47,402 bases of DNA from contig JAJQBS010000046.1 of the NCBI GenBank assembly GCA_021203145.1, positions 1 to 47,402 on the forward strand, written 5' to 3'. This DNA comes from Lachnospiraceae bacterium. Its GTDB lineage: Bacteria; Bacillota; Clostridia; Lachnospirales; Lachnospiraceae. How positions within the stretch are numbered: position 1 is the first letter of the stretch; each line of letters begins with the position of its first letter. Both the position numbers and the translations under genes were made by a program. Below the pieces are notes generated by a model, which ran no database searches, was not told the origin of the DNA, and saw only the letters and a list, made by a program, of their open reading frames with translations. Positions 28,657 through 37,277 of this stretch are shown piece after piece.

Positions 28657-28724
28657 TGCTGTTGTTCGCCACCTTTGCTAAACTGTGCCGAGCTTTAGTT
28701 CGCCACCTTTACCATACTGTGCCG
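28657..28724. repeat. 34-bp tandem duplication of the grpE 3' end
   Basis: Units at 28691-28724 and 28657-28690 share most bases. On the minus strand the first encodes the last codons and TAA stop of grpE; the second is a diverged copy in the spacer before dnaK. Confidence 0.85.
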
Positions 28725-29474
28725 AAGAACACTGTCCCGGTACAGATAGCCTTTCTGAAACTCTTCCACTACGATATTTTCGCCGGCTTCCTCATCCTCC
28801 ACATGCATCACGGCATTGTGGAAATTCGGGTCAAAGGGCTGCCCGACCGCTTCGATCGGCTTCACTCCGATCCCTTCGAGAGCTGTGAGCAGCTGGCGGT
28901 ATACCTTCTCCATGCCCTGCGCGAAAGCGTCCTGCTTCTGCTCCTCGCTGAGGTTCGCAAAGCCACGCTCAAAATTGTCAACGGTCGGAAGAATCTTTTC
29001 CAGTACGCTCTTTGCGCCGACCTCGAACATCGCGGATTTTTCCTTTTCGGAACGCTTGCGGAAATTATCAAATTCCGCCATCTGGCGCTGTACGCGGTCC
29101 GTCAGCTCCTCAATCTGCTGGTCGCGTTTGTCCTTCTCTTTTTTCTTTCTCCCGAAGAATCCTTTTTTCTCGGAATCCTCTCCGGGGGCACCGGCGGAAT
29201 CCTCCGATCCGGCCGCACCGGAATGGCCGGACTCTCCTGCTTCTGCGCCGGTGGCTTTGGTGTCTCCGTGATCAGCAGATGTGTGCGCTTCGTCCTTTTG
29301 GGCGGGAGCGTCATTTTCTGCTTCCGGAGCTTCACTGTCCGCTGCCCCGGGCCGACACTCCCCGGCTGTCTCAGGCTGCTTTGGTCCGCCTGCAGAAGCA
29401 CTCTGTTCCGTCTCGCACTTTGCTGCGGAATCTTTGACTTCTTCTTCTTTGATATCTTCCAATGGCTTCTCCAC
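28695..29474 (-). CDS. grpE: Nucleotide exchange factor GrpE
   Basis: GrpE releases ADP from DnaK. The first 110 or so residues are a long, acidic, disordered Ala/Glu/Gly-rich extension. The core follows: a coiled coil (QQIEELTDRVQRQMAEFDNFRKR) and the C-terminal beta domain with GVKPIEAVGQPFDPNFHNAV. The frame opens at GTG 29474, but a TTG at 29462 sits six bases after AGGTGGAG and may be the true start. The 3' end is duplicated in the spacer before dnaK. The 259-residue length is above the family norm because of the N-terminal extension. Confidence 0.95.
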   Translation of the reverse strand: MEKPLEDIKEEEVKDSAAKCETEQSASAGGPKQPETAGECRPGAADSEAPEAENDAPAQKDEAHTSADHGDTKATGAEAGESGHSGAAGSEDSAGAPGEDSEKKGFFGRKKKEKDKRDQQIEELTDRVQRQMAEFDNFRKRSEKEKSAMFEVGAKSVLEKILPTVDNFERGFANLSEEQKQDAFAQGMEKVYRQLLTALEGIGVKPIEAVGQPFDPNFHNAVMHVEDEEAGENIVVEEFQKGYLYRDSVLRHSMVKVAN

Positions 29475-29647
29475 CTTTCCATTTCTTATCTTTTATGATC
29501 TTTTATTCTGATTCTGAACTGTTCCCATCCGCTCCCGCAAACTCCGGGCTTTCAGACGAGAACCAGTTAAATCCTATCTGAAATCATATCATCCCTGCCG
29601 CCTGGCTGCGCGTGAATTTCCGCGCCGGCAGGCCATCAGCATCCTGT

Positions 29648-30703
29648 CTATCCCTGGCTGGCCGTGTCATTCGGATCCTTGCCCTTCTTATAAATCAGAT
29701 CCAGCTGTGCCATCAGCGTCTTCAGCGTACTGAACACCTTGCCATAATCCATTCGCTTCGGTCCGACCACGCCGATCCGTCCGTACATTCCGTCGCCAAT
29801 CTCGTATGTGGCGGTCACCACACTGCAGTCCCGCATCGACGGGACATTGGACTCCTGGCCAATGTATACCTGAATCCCGGTTTCCTCCTCCGAACCGTCC
29901 GAAGCTATCAACCCGGCAAGATGCTCTTTGTCTTCAAAGGCGCTGATCAGCTCACTTGCTCTCTCGCTGGAGCTCAGCTCCGGATAGCGGAAAATATTTG
30001 TCGCGCCGCTGGTATAAATCTCGACATCCTCATCCTCCTGGATCGCCTCCGCCACCGCATCCAGCACGCGGTTCACAACTTCGCTGTGCGTCCCGGCCTG
30101 CTCCTTGAGTTTGGAGATCGTGCCAAGATTGATCTGCTCCAACGTGAGCCCGTTCAGAGAGCTGTTCAGAAGAATATTAAGCTCCAGGACTGTTTTATAG
30201 TCAAGGCCATGCTCGATCTCCAGCATTTTATTCCGGACTACATTCGTTTCCGTCACAACCGTCGCAAGAATCTGTGATTCGGAGACAATCGAAAGCTGAA
30301 TAAACTTCAGCTTGGTCTGGTGGATCTTCGGGCCGGAAATCATGGCCGCGTAATTGGTATTTGCCGCCAGGATCTGCGCCATCTGTCTGAGGATCATCTC
30401 CATCTTGTCCTGGCGCTGAAGGACAACCTCCTTCATCTCAGTGACCTCGCGATCCTTCTCCTTCATCATGCGGTCTACATATAACCGATAGCCCGCGTCC
30501 GAGGGAATCCGGCCTGCGGAAGTATGCGGCTGATGGATCAGTCCCATCTCCTCCAGATCAGACATCTCATTGCGTATCGTGGCAGAACTCAGATTCAGGT
30601 CGGCATATTTGGAAATCGTGCGGGAACCAACTGGCTCGCCTGTCTCCAGGTAAGTCTTGATGATCGCTTTCAGAATCGCCCATTTTCTATCATCCAGCTC
30701 CAT
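29648..30703 (-). CDS. hrcA: Heat-inducible transcription repressor HrcA
   Basis: A 351-residue repressor of class I heat-shock genes that binds CIRCE operators. The N-terminal winged helix carries RTISKYADLNLSSATIRNEM, followed by HQPHTSAGRIPSDAGYR, the family signature. ATG 30703 has GGAGG seven bases upstream. The perfect CIRCE between its promoter and ribosome site implies autoregulation of the hrcA-grpE-dnaK-dnaJ operon, with GroEL assisting HrcA folding in the family model. Confidence 0.97.
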   Translation of the reverse strand: MELDDRKWAILKAIIKTYLETGEPVGSRTISKYADLNLSSATIRNEMSDLEEMGLIHQPHTSAGRIPSDAGYRLYVDRMMKEKDREVTEMKEVVLQRQDKMEMILRQMAQILAANTNYAAMISGPKIHQTKLKFIQLSIVSESQILATVVTETNVVRNKMLEIEHGLDYKTVLELNILLNSSLNGLTLEQINLGTISKLKEQAGTHSEVVNRVLDAVAEAIQEDEDVEIYTSGATNIFRYPELSSSERASELISAFEDKEHLAGLIASDGSEEETGIQVYIGQESNVPSMRDCSVVTATYEIGDGMYGRIGVVGPKRMDYGKVFSTLKTLMAQLDLIYKKGKDPNDTASQG

Positions 30704-30726
30704 CTGAATTCCTCCTTCTTTTGTTG

Positions 30727-30753
30727 TTAGCACTCCTTGGATTTGAGTGCTAA
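30727..30753 (-). promoter_or_regulatory. CIRCE operator
   Basis: TTAGCACTC, nine bases, GAGTGCTAA: an exact match to the CIRCE consensus. It lies between the -10 of the hrcA promoter and the hrcA ribosome site, where HrcA would block transcription. Confidence 0.98.
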
Positions 30754-30768
30754 CACCCTACGTTGCTT

Positions 30769-30797
30769 ACTATAATACTCAGATTCCGGTTTGTCAA
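30769..30797 (-). promoter_or_regulatory. Promoter of hrcA-grpE-dnaK-dnaJ
   Basis: On the minus strand TTGACA (plus-strand 30792-30797), 17 bp, TATAGT (30769-30774), ending 15 bp upstream of CIRCE. Confidence 0.9.
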
Positions 30798-30828
30798 TAG
30801 TCATTTTGGATTTTTTCTGCTTTATTTC

Positions 30829-30857
30829 TTGTATTTTTTGTGTATTTTCTGTATAGT
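30829..30857 (+). promoter_or_regulatory. Putative promoter of SGNH hydrolase gene
   Basis: TTGTAT at 30829-30834, 17 bp, TATAGT at 30852-30857, divergent from the hrcA promoter 32 bp away. Transcription would begin near 30865, which supports the ATG at 30937 as start. Confidence 0.55.
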
Positions 30858-30936
30858 AATGGATCAGGATGGTCTTACGACCGGATACTGGCAATGGATG
30901 CTGCGGTTCCTGCAGCGGAAAGGATTTCCCGGAAGT

Positions 30937-31869
30937 ATGAAGAAAGAAAACTATCTGACAATCGGGGCAGCCCTGCTGCTGATTGCAGCTTTGATCGGCG
31001 CCGGGATCTTTCTGGCGGTAAACTATCATAAGGATACCGGGGCCTCGGACGCCGCTTATATACAGGCGCAAAAGGAAGCGGAGGATTTGCTGGCCGAGCT
31101 TGAGGCATACCAGCTCGACCAGACAGGGGCGGGAGCCGGAACAAAAACAGCGAGCGACAATTCCACGGCTGCAGATGATGACAGTCCGGACGCAGGATCT
31201 GACCAGGTCTCCGGCACGGTTTCTGATGCCGGAGAAGATTCTATTGCCGGAAATGGTTCCGATGCCGGATATGATGATCCTGACTCTGATGCCGGATACG
31301 GCTCTGATTTTTCATCCGCGCCAGAGACAGAGGCCGAGGCAGACACCGAATGGATCCTGGAGGTTCTCGCTCTCGATGACACGCCGGTGATCTGGGTGGG
31401 CGACTCTCGCACGGTCGGCATGCAAAAGGCGCTCGACGTCTACACGGAAGATGTGTATATTGCCGCTTCCGGCGAAGGCTATGCCTGGCTGTATGAGACA
31501 GGAATCGTCCGGATGGAAACGGCGATCTCGCAATATCCCGGGCGGCCCGTGATTTTTAATATGGGCGTTAATGATTATGAAAATCTCTACAACTACATGC
31601 TGCTCTATGAAGAAGTGACTGCCGGACATCCGGACACAGTCTTTTATTTTCTCTCTGTAAATCCGGTCGACGATGAGGCCGGGCTGTATATTACGAACGC
31701 GGAAATTGAGGAATTCAACGCGTCCCTGGCCGCCGCCTATCCGGACACGTACCTGGACAGCTATACCTGGCTTGCCGAATCCGGGGCAGGCACAATCGAC
31801 GGCATCCACTATTCGGAAGAGGTGTACCGGAGCATTTACCTGTACGTAAAGGAGGCACTGTCTGCTTAG
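30937..31869 (+). CDS. Membrane-anchored SGNH/GDSL hydrolase-like protein
   Basis: A 310-residue protein with an N-terminal signal anchor (7-28), a disordered Asp/Gly/Ser/Ala-rich linker (60-135) and an SGNH domain. Block I is GDSRT at 155-159 with the nucleophile Ser157, block III GVND at 210-213, and block V DGIH at 288-291 supplies the Asp/His pair. The protein should sit outside the cell and hydrolyse an ester, perhaps an O-acetyl group on wall polymers; the substrate is inference. AAAGGA lies somewhat far (12 bases) from the ATG at 30937. An in-frame extension upstream would precede the predicted transcription start. It is convergent with the wall-binding hydrolase gene 40 bp downstream. 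Confidence 0.8.
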   Translation: MKKENYLTIGAALLLIAALIGAGIFLAVNYHKDTGASDAAYIQAQKEAEDLLAELEAYQLDQTGAGAGTKTASDNSTAADDDSPDAGSDQVSGTVSDAGEDSIAGNGSDAGYDDPDSDAGYGSDFSSAPETEAEADTEWILEVLALDDTPVIWVGDSRTVGMQKALDVYTEDVYIAASGEGYAWLYETGIVRMETAISQYPGRPVIFNMGVNDYENLYNYMLLYEEVTAGHPDTVFYFLSVNPVDDEAGLYITNAEIEEFNASLAAAYPDTYLDSYTWLAESGAGTIDGIHYSEEVYRSIYLYVKEALSA

Positions 31870-31908
31870 GAGCTGACAGCGCCTTCCATATTTATAGGAA
31901 AAAAGTCT

Positions 31909-33525
31909 TTAATTCAGATAATCATATACCGTCTTCGAGATCGCCCGGATGCCGGTCACAGCCGTATATTCGCTGCAGCCGCTGGAAAAAACGCAGATCA
32001 CGTAATCTGTCTTTCCCCCGTATACGATTGCGATATCATGCTGCGTAGTCGAGGTCTCGCCGGTCTTGTTCGCTACCTTGACGCCGGATGGAACCCCGGC
32101 CGGGATCTTTGTCCGCCGCTGCTGTGCCAGAAGCAGGTTCAGCATTTTCTTAGAATAAGCCTTAGACACGCAGGTGCCATTATAAATCTTCTCCAGCAGT
32201 ACGCCGCAGTCTTTTGCGGAGGAAGTGTTCCTGCTGCCGTCGCCTGTATAGGACGAGGACGCCGGATGCAGCGTGTGGTGTACCCTGGTGCTGGTATAGC
32301 CGTTCGCAGAGAGATATTTGTTTACCACAGCAGCGCCGGAGAGGAAGCTGGTGCCGGAGGAGCTCTGCTTCCGGACAAGGGCGTTGTAGGCTTCGTTACT
32401 GCTGACCGTGATCATGGAATTCAGCAGGCTGGTGATTGTCGAAGTCTCTGTCAGGCGCCCGGCCTTGATTTCATTGTAAAGAGAGGCCATGACAAATACC
32501 TTGATGGTACTGGCCGGATACATGGCGGTGTCATTCAGATTCAGGACATCCCCCGTCTCAAGATTTTTCACATAGACAGACCATGTTCCGCCGTATTTGC
32601 TGGTCATAGAGGAGATCGTGTTTTTCAGCCCGCTGAGCACCATCTCTTCCGCAGTACACTTCTTCCCGTTCGCGTCCACATAGGAGCCGTCCGCCACCTG
32701 CTGGCTTACGGCAATCGTACCGTCTGAGAGAAGATAATATCCGCCCCTCCAGCAGTTCGTCATCATCTTGCCCTTTGCGTTGATGTAGTACTTCGTTCCT
32801 TTATATGTGATCCAGCCTTTTTTCTGGATGAGTACCCCGTTTGTACCGCCAAAATAATACGTGCCGCTGAACTTCACGCCGTCCACAGTCTGCTTCACCT
32901 GGCGGAACCTTTTACTCGTACAGAGCTTTCCGGAGCTGTTAAAATAATAATACCCGCTAAACTTCACACCGCCCACTTTTTTTGAGATCAGACGAACCTG
33001 CGCGGTCGCGGTCAGCCTGCCATATTCCTGCACATAATAATAGCCGTTAAAGGTCTTTGATTTTGAGTCACATTTCAGATTGGTAAGCCTTACAAGCCCA
33101 TACGCCGTTTTCCGGAAGCAGCCATATTTGTTCGTATAATAATATCCCTTAAACCTTCTGCCATTGACCGTCGTGTTCAGATAATACACCGCCGTCTGCT
33201 GGATCAGCTTACCCCTGGCGTTGAACATATAATATCCGCTTTTCAGAAAACTGACCTTATTTATGGAAATATACTGAATTCCGGTCAGAGCCGTTCCGTC
33301 CGCGTCCCGCAGATACCAGCTGCTCCCTTTCTGAACCAGATACTTCCCGCTTGTCCCTTTGAACGGGTATACGGTCTGTGTCGCCGTTGTGGAAGTGCCC
33401 TCCGATGCCCGGGCGCTCCTGCCGCCGCAGAACAGGCATACCGATAAAAAAAGCAGGAAAAAAACAGCCGCCGCCAACAGGCGCGCCCCCAGCCGGCTGA
33501 TACACGCAGCATTTTCATTTTTCAT
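31909..33525 (-). CDS. Secreted serine beta-lactamase-like hydrolase with wall-binding repeats
   Basis: A 538-residue exported protein. A signal sequence (about 10-40) is followed by a repeat region to residue 290 in which aromatic/glycine motifs such as GYYYTNKYG, GYYYFNSSGK and KYYINAKGK recur, as in choline/glucan-type cell-wall-binding repeats. The catalytic part has the three motifs of class A beta-lactamases: STIK near 339-342, SSN near 375-377 and KTGE near 487-490. It probably acts on, or is tethered to, the cell wall; whether it is a peptidase, transpeptidase or lactamase cannot be told. ATG 33525 has GGAGG eight bases upstream. Confidence 0.87.
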   Translation of the reverse strand: MKNENAACISRLGARLLAAAVFFLLFLSVCLFCGGRSARASEGTSTTATQTVYPFKGTSGKYLVQKGSSWYLRDADGTALTGIQYISINKVSFLKSGYYMFNARGKLIQQTAVYYLNTTVNGRRFKGYYYTNKYGCFRKTAYGLVRLTNLKCDSKSKTFNGYYYVQEYGRLTATAQVRLISKKVGGVKFSGYYYFNSSGKLCTSKRFRQVKQTVDGVKFSGTYYFGGTNGVLIQKKGWITYKGTKYYINAKGKMMTNCWRGGYYLLSDGTIAVSQQVADGSYVDANGKKCTAEEMVLSGLKNTISSMTSKYGGTWSVYVKNLETGDVLNLNDTAMYPASTIKVFVMASLYNEIKAGRLTETSTITSLLNSMITVSSNEAYNALVRKQSSSGTSFLSGAAVVNKYLSANGYTSTRVHHTLHPASSSYTGDGSRNTSSAKDCGVLLEKIYNGTCVSKAYSKKMLNLLLAQQRRTKIPAGVPSGVKVANKTGETSTTQHDIAIVYGGKTDYVICVFSSGCSEYTAVTGIRAISKTVYDYLN

Positions 33526-33637
33526 TCCCAAATCCTCCCTTTTTATTAAGACTTTTTATATTTCTTTCATTTTCCTTTCACACAATAGCCACAAGCCCCT
33601 GTTAGACTGTCATCATACAAGGAAGTCACCCGGGGGG

Positions 33638-33772
33638 TTGCAAAAATCGAATCATTCGGACTGGCTTCAACAAAATACATTCCCCGCATTTACAGATGCC
33701 GCGTATCCACAATACAGGCAAGACGAATTCCGTATTCAAAATGACGGCGGCAGCGGGGTTTACATAGATTAA
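33638..33772 (+). CDS. Candidate 44-residue plus-strand ORF
   Basis: A frame opening at TTG 33638 right after GGGGGG and ending TAA at 33770 gives 44 residues with protein-like composition (WLQQNTFPAF, YPQYRQDEF, GGSGVYID). A perfect intrinsic terminator follows 20 bp later on the same strand. There is no clear promoter and no recognisable family; it could be the tail of a lost gene or a small peptide. A noncoding RNA ending at the terminator is an alternative. Confidence 0.3.
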   Translation: MQKSNHSDWLQQNTFPAFTDAAYPQYRQDEFRIQNDGGSGVYID

Positions 33773-33792
33773 ATGTTACACCTCCCTCCTAC

Positions 33793-33821
33793 CGGACGCC
33801 CGCAAGTGCGTCCGTTTTTTT
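33793..33821 (+). terminator. Plus-strand intrinsic terminator
   Basis: Stem CGGACGC / GCGTCCG with an 8-nt loop followed by seven T. Its direction fits no large neighbouring gene, which is the main evidence for a small plus-strand transcript upstream. Confidence 0.85.
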
Positions 33822-33832
33822 CTGATTTCTTT

Positions 33833-34903
33833 TTACCCCTGTTTCCGGTGCATCACGTCGCCCCGTTCGCAGCGGTTCCCCCATCCGTCAATCAGAGTGC
33901 CGTCGCGGTAGACGCAGATAATCTCACAGTTGTTAGAGCAGCGACCGCATTTTGCTTCCCTGGTCTTGAATTCCACATCCTCAATCGAAAAATCAAACTC
34001 CCTGCGGACATGCCCGCTCTTCGCGAGGATCGCGGCGCCGATCGCTCCCATCAGGTGACCGTTTTCATCTACCCGCACTTCACAGCCCAATGCCTTTTTA
34101 AACGCCGCGACGACGCCGACGTTTTTGCTGACGCCTCCCTGGAAGACGACCGGAGAGACGATGCGCTTGCCCTTGCCGACATTATTCAGATAGTTCGCCA
34201 CAACCGCCTGGCAGAGTCCGGCGACGATATCCTCCTTGGAATGCCCCATCTGAATTTTGTGGACCAGGTCGGACTCCGCAAAGACAGTACAGCGGGCGGC
34301 GATCTGCGTCGGATGTTTTGAATGCAGGGCAATCTCCCCCATATCCTCCACATCAATCCCCAGGCGCCTTGACTAGCTGGAGAGGAAGGCTCCGGTGCCA
34401 GCCGCACAGAGTGTGTTCATCGCGTAGTCCACAGCAACGCCGTTCTCTACGAGAATAATCTTGGAATCCTGCCCTCCGATCTCCAGGATCGTGCGCGTCT
34501 CCGGGTAGAAGGAAGTGGTGCCGACCGCGTGCGCGGTGATCTCATTTTTGACCATGGTAGCCTGCGTGATCGTCCCGGCCAGGCGGCGCGCGCTGCCGGT
34601 CGTCCCGGTCGCGACAATTTTATAAGCTTCCTTATCAAACTGTTCTTCCAGAAGGGCGACCAGCTTTTTCACCGCACCGATCGGGTCGCCCTCTGTCCAG
34701 ATATAAGCGCTGGAGAGAATCTCCTTTTCACTATTTAAGATGACTCCTTTTGTAGAAATAGACCCCACATCAATTCCCAGGTACGCTTCTCTTTTGGTTT
34801 TTTCCGCCTTGCCATTCATTGATTTGCCGGTGGAAGTATTTGTTTGGGCATCTTTTCGCCCGTCAGAGGATGCTCCTGTCTGCGTATCCGTTTTATCGCT
34901 CAT
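33833..34903 (-). pseudogene. 2-hydroxyacyl-CoA dehydratase activase, interrupted by in-frame TAG
   Basis: Two open stretches in the same frame, 34376-34903 and 33833-34372, are separated only by a TAG at 34373-34375. Together they give the BadF/BadG/BcrA/HgdC-type activase: YLGIDVGSISTKGV (ATPase start), EIGGQDSK, then CAAGTGAFL and ARCTVFAE with the two cysteines that bridge the dimer's [4Fe-4S] cluster. Family members have a glutamine at the stop position (AFLD-x-Q-x2-RLGI), so one C-to-T change of CAG explains it. The reading frame is otherwise intact and has a C-terminal Cys-rich part (CGRCSNNCE). The start overlaps the TGA of the dehydratase gene upstream. This is a recent nonsense mutation, a read error or a read-through site. 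Confidence 0.85.
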
Positions 34904-35988
34904 CGAATTACCTTCTTTCTCATGCTCAGCATATCATAAAACGCTTCCAGCCGGGTCATCAGCCCCGTATCGCTGGTCTGCGAATCATAGGTCAGGTACA
35001 GAATCGGGATCTTATAATCCGCACCGATATTCTGCAGCACCGGCATAATATCGATCTCCGGCGTGCACCCGGCTGATTTTACATGGATGATCCCGTCAAA
35101 GCCCCGCTCTGCGTAGTCCCGCGCGCACCAGATATTTGCCGTGGACGTGGGTCCCATCTCGTAGCGGCAGAGGTCGCGGATCCGCACGTTCATATTCTTC
35201 TCCCCGCTGTAATGCAGGTTCCGGTGTGAAATATTCATCCAGCGGTGAACCTCCACGCCCATGTCCGCGAGCTTCTGCTCCAGCTCCAGGTTGGAAAAAT
35301 CATCCTGGGCCGTGAAATACTCCCCGATCACCCCAACACGGAGCGGCTCCTGTTTTTTCAGCGGAATCTCATCAAACGCGCTTTTCACCTTCTGGTGCCC
35401 CGCCTCAATATCCGACCTGGAAGCAGCCTTATCCATATCTGTCCAGAACTGGTTCAGCGCCTTTTTATATGCGCCCTTCGTCATTTCAAAGCCGCAGTTC
35501 TTATAATATTCCGCCTGCACTTCATCAATGTACTCGACCATTTTCAGCATTTCCATCCCGGCGACCGTCGCCCTGGCGACATGCAGCTTCGGGTTCATCC
35601 GTCTGACAGCCTTCAGATAATCCCGGTTCCTCCCGGTCGTATATTCGGCCATATTGATGAAATCAAACTGATACCCCAGGTCGCGGAGAATCTGCTCCTG
35701 CAGCTCGCCGTAATATCCCAGGCGGCAGTAGCCGAACAACATCAGAAGCGTGTCCGCGCCGCATTCCAGCGCCTCGATCATGCTGCCCAGAGTCGTCTTG
35801 AACGGTGTGCAGACCGTGTCCGGGCTGTACAGGCTGCCAATGTCCAGCGTCTTTTTGGTCATCCGCGGCTGCATGATGTACTGCTGCTTCAGACCAACCT
35901 CAACAAAATATTTCAGGGCATAATTGTACCGCGCGGCAATCGGAAACGCTATTTTCTTCTGATCACTGACGATCTTTTCCTTAGCCAT
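34900..35988 (-). CDS. 2-hydroxyacyl-CoA dehydratase (HgdB/D family) subunit
   Basis: A 362-residue member of the 2-hydroxyglutaryl/(R)-2-hydroxyacyl-CoA dehydratase family, which uses Fe-S clusters and an activase for radical dehydration. Motifs such as GADTLLMLFGYCRLGYYGE and GIIHVKSAGCTPEIDIMP with cysteines positioned for clusters support this. It lacks a clear second large subunit, and together with the DUF2229 gene upstream it fits the activase-related set of unknown substrate found in many Clostridia. ATG 35988 is eight bases after GGAG; the ATG two codons earlier is too close. The downstream activase gene overlaps by 4 bp. Confidence 0.82.
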   Translation of the reverse strand: MAKEKIVSDQKKIAFPIAARYNYALKYFVEVGLKQQYIMQPRMTKKTLDIGSLYSPDTVCTPFKTTLGSMIEALECGADTLLMLFGYCRLGYYGELQEQILRDLGYQFDFINMAEYTTGRNRDYLKAVRRMNPKLHVARATVAGMEMLKMVEYIDEVQAEYYKNCGFEMTKGAYKKALNQFWTDMDKAASRSDIEAGHQKVKSAFDEIPLKKQEPLRVGVIGEYFTAQDDFSNLELEQKLADMGVEVHRWMNISHRNLHYSGEKNMNVRIRDLCRYEMGPTSTANIWCARDYAERGFDGIIHVKSAGCTPEIDIMPVLQNIGADYKIPILYLTYDSQTSDTGLMTRLEAFYDMLSMRKKVIR

Positions 35989-36146
35989 TATCATTACTCC
36001 TTAAAATAGAATCCCGCAAAGTGGATTTCCCGCGCTCTGCCAGGTAATCTTGCCGGATCTCTTCCGAAATGAATGCCTCATTGAGTTTCGTATAAAAATG
36101 CCGGCAAGAGCAGTTTGGCAAACTATCGAAAGAAATCTATATATAT

Positions 36147-37109
36147 TTATTTTGCATTTTCATGAAAACTCAGGATATCCACGAAGCTCTCCAGCCGCGT
36201 CTCCACGCCCGCCATACCACTCTGCGCGTCGAGCATCAGATTCAGGATCGGCGTACCGTCATTGCGCCGGACGATCATATCATTCGTCATCGCATCCGGG
36301 CCGCAGGGAAATACGCTCAGCAGAATAATCCCGTCCACCCGCTTCCGATTTTCATAAATCCCGCCCGCAATCTCACGGTTCACCTCCCAGCGCATGGTCG
36401 GCGACATCCGGGAACCCTGTTTGAGCGCCTCCTTGCGATCCATCACGTCCGCGCGGAGCACAGTGACGCCGGCCTCCTTCAGAAAATCGGTAATCGGCTT
36501 CCCGATATATGCGTCATTGACCACATAGCTGTGCGAGGCGATCAGGACCTTCAGCCCGTCATTCTTATACAGAAGCTCCTGCTCGCGCACCTGATTTTTC
36601 CAGTCCTCAGCCTCAGACTTTTTCGCCTTCTTATAAGCCCTTGAAACAGTTTTCCGCGAAAAACCAAGCTCCTCCCCCATCGCAAGGAAAGCAGCTTCCT
36701 CATCCACCCCATGCTCGACATCTACATTATAAGAGAGCAACTTTTGCCCGCTCGCACGAAAAAGATTGCGGCAGATATCATACAGTCCTTCAAATGTTGT
36801 GCAAAAATATCTGCGGACCCCCAGATTGCTGATCCGCGGTACCAGAATATAGTCGCAATTTCCGATCAGCTTTTCTACGTGTCCCAGGTAAATCTTGACC
36901 GAGAGACACATCTCATCAATCGCCCTTGCCGTGCCCTGGTTCACCGTTTCCAGAGTCGTAGCGGGACTCACCAGGACGTCCGCTCCCAGTTCTTTAAAAA
37001 AGCTTTTCCACAGTACCTGGTATCTGTCGTAAAGCAGCGCCCTGGGCAGGCCAATGACCAATTTCCGGCCCTTAGTGCCGGATTCCTTCCTCTTTGCCAA
37101 TTTTTTCAC
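36147..37109 (-). CDS. Activase-related protein (DUF2229, HgdB-like)
   Basis: A protein of about 320 residues starting near VIGLPRALLYDRYQVLWKSFF, the characteristic DUF2229 opening, with the cysteine-containing DEMCLSVK and VFPCGPDAMTNDM segments. Such proteins occur fused or adjacent to activase and dehydratase domains. The frame opens at GTG 37109; TTG 37100 follows AGAGGTG at a better distance and may be the true start. It is the first gene of the three-gene set, driven by the promoter at 37181. A 158-bp spacer to the next gene contains nothing I can name. Confidence 0.8.
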   Translation of the reverse strand: MKKLAKRKESGTKGRKLVIGLPRALLYDRYQVLWKSFFKELGADVLVSPATTLETVNQGTARAIDEMCLSVKIYLGHVEKLIGNCDYILVPRISNLGVRRYFCTTFEGLYDICRNLFRASGQKLLSYNVDVEHGVDEEAAFLAMGEELGFSRKTVSRAYKKAKKSEAEDWKNQVREQELLYKNDGLKVLIASHSYVVNDAYIGKPITDFLKEAGVTVLRADVMDRKEALKQGSRMSPTMRWEVNREIAGGIYENRKRVDGIILLSVFPCGPDAMTNDMIVRRNDGTPILNLMLDAQSGMAGVETRLESFVDILSFHENAK

Positions 37110-37180
37110 CTCTTCCGGCGCGAAAAAAAGTATCGTACCTATATCGTTACTAAAGCTTCTGTTTTTTCACGCATTGATCA

Positions 37181-37209
37181 ATTATATCCTTTTTCCGTGG
37201 CATTTTCAA
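37181..37209 (-). promoter_or_regulatory. Promoter of the dehydratase/activase operon
   Basis: On the minus strand TTGAAA (plus-strand 37204-37209), 17 bp, perfect TATAAT (37181-37186). It lies in an A/T-rich spacer (37205-37277) with imperfect 11-bp TTTACTAA-type repeats. Confidence 0.85.
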
Positions 37210-37277
37210 TCACCAGAATTATTTTCAAATTTACTAAATTTTACTAATTTTTTCTAATTTTTTTTGAAACATTGCTT

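Larger units (their letters stand above)
33526..33832. other. 307-bp spacer with a short plus-strand transcript candidate
   Basis: Between the wall-binding hydrolase and the broken activase gene. It holds a candidate plus-strand ORF and a plus-strand terminator, listed separately. The first 100 bp is A/T-rich and should hold the promoter of the hydrolase gene, but no convincing -35/-10 pair was found. Confidence 0.5.

Noticed and set aside
30727..31071. A 114-codon minus-strand frame across the hrcA promoter
   Set aside because: It contains CIRCE and the promoter and is antisense to the SGNH gene.
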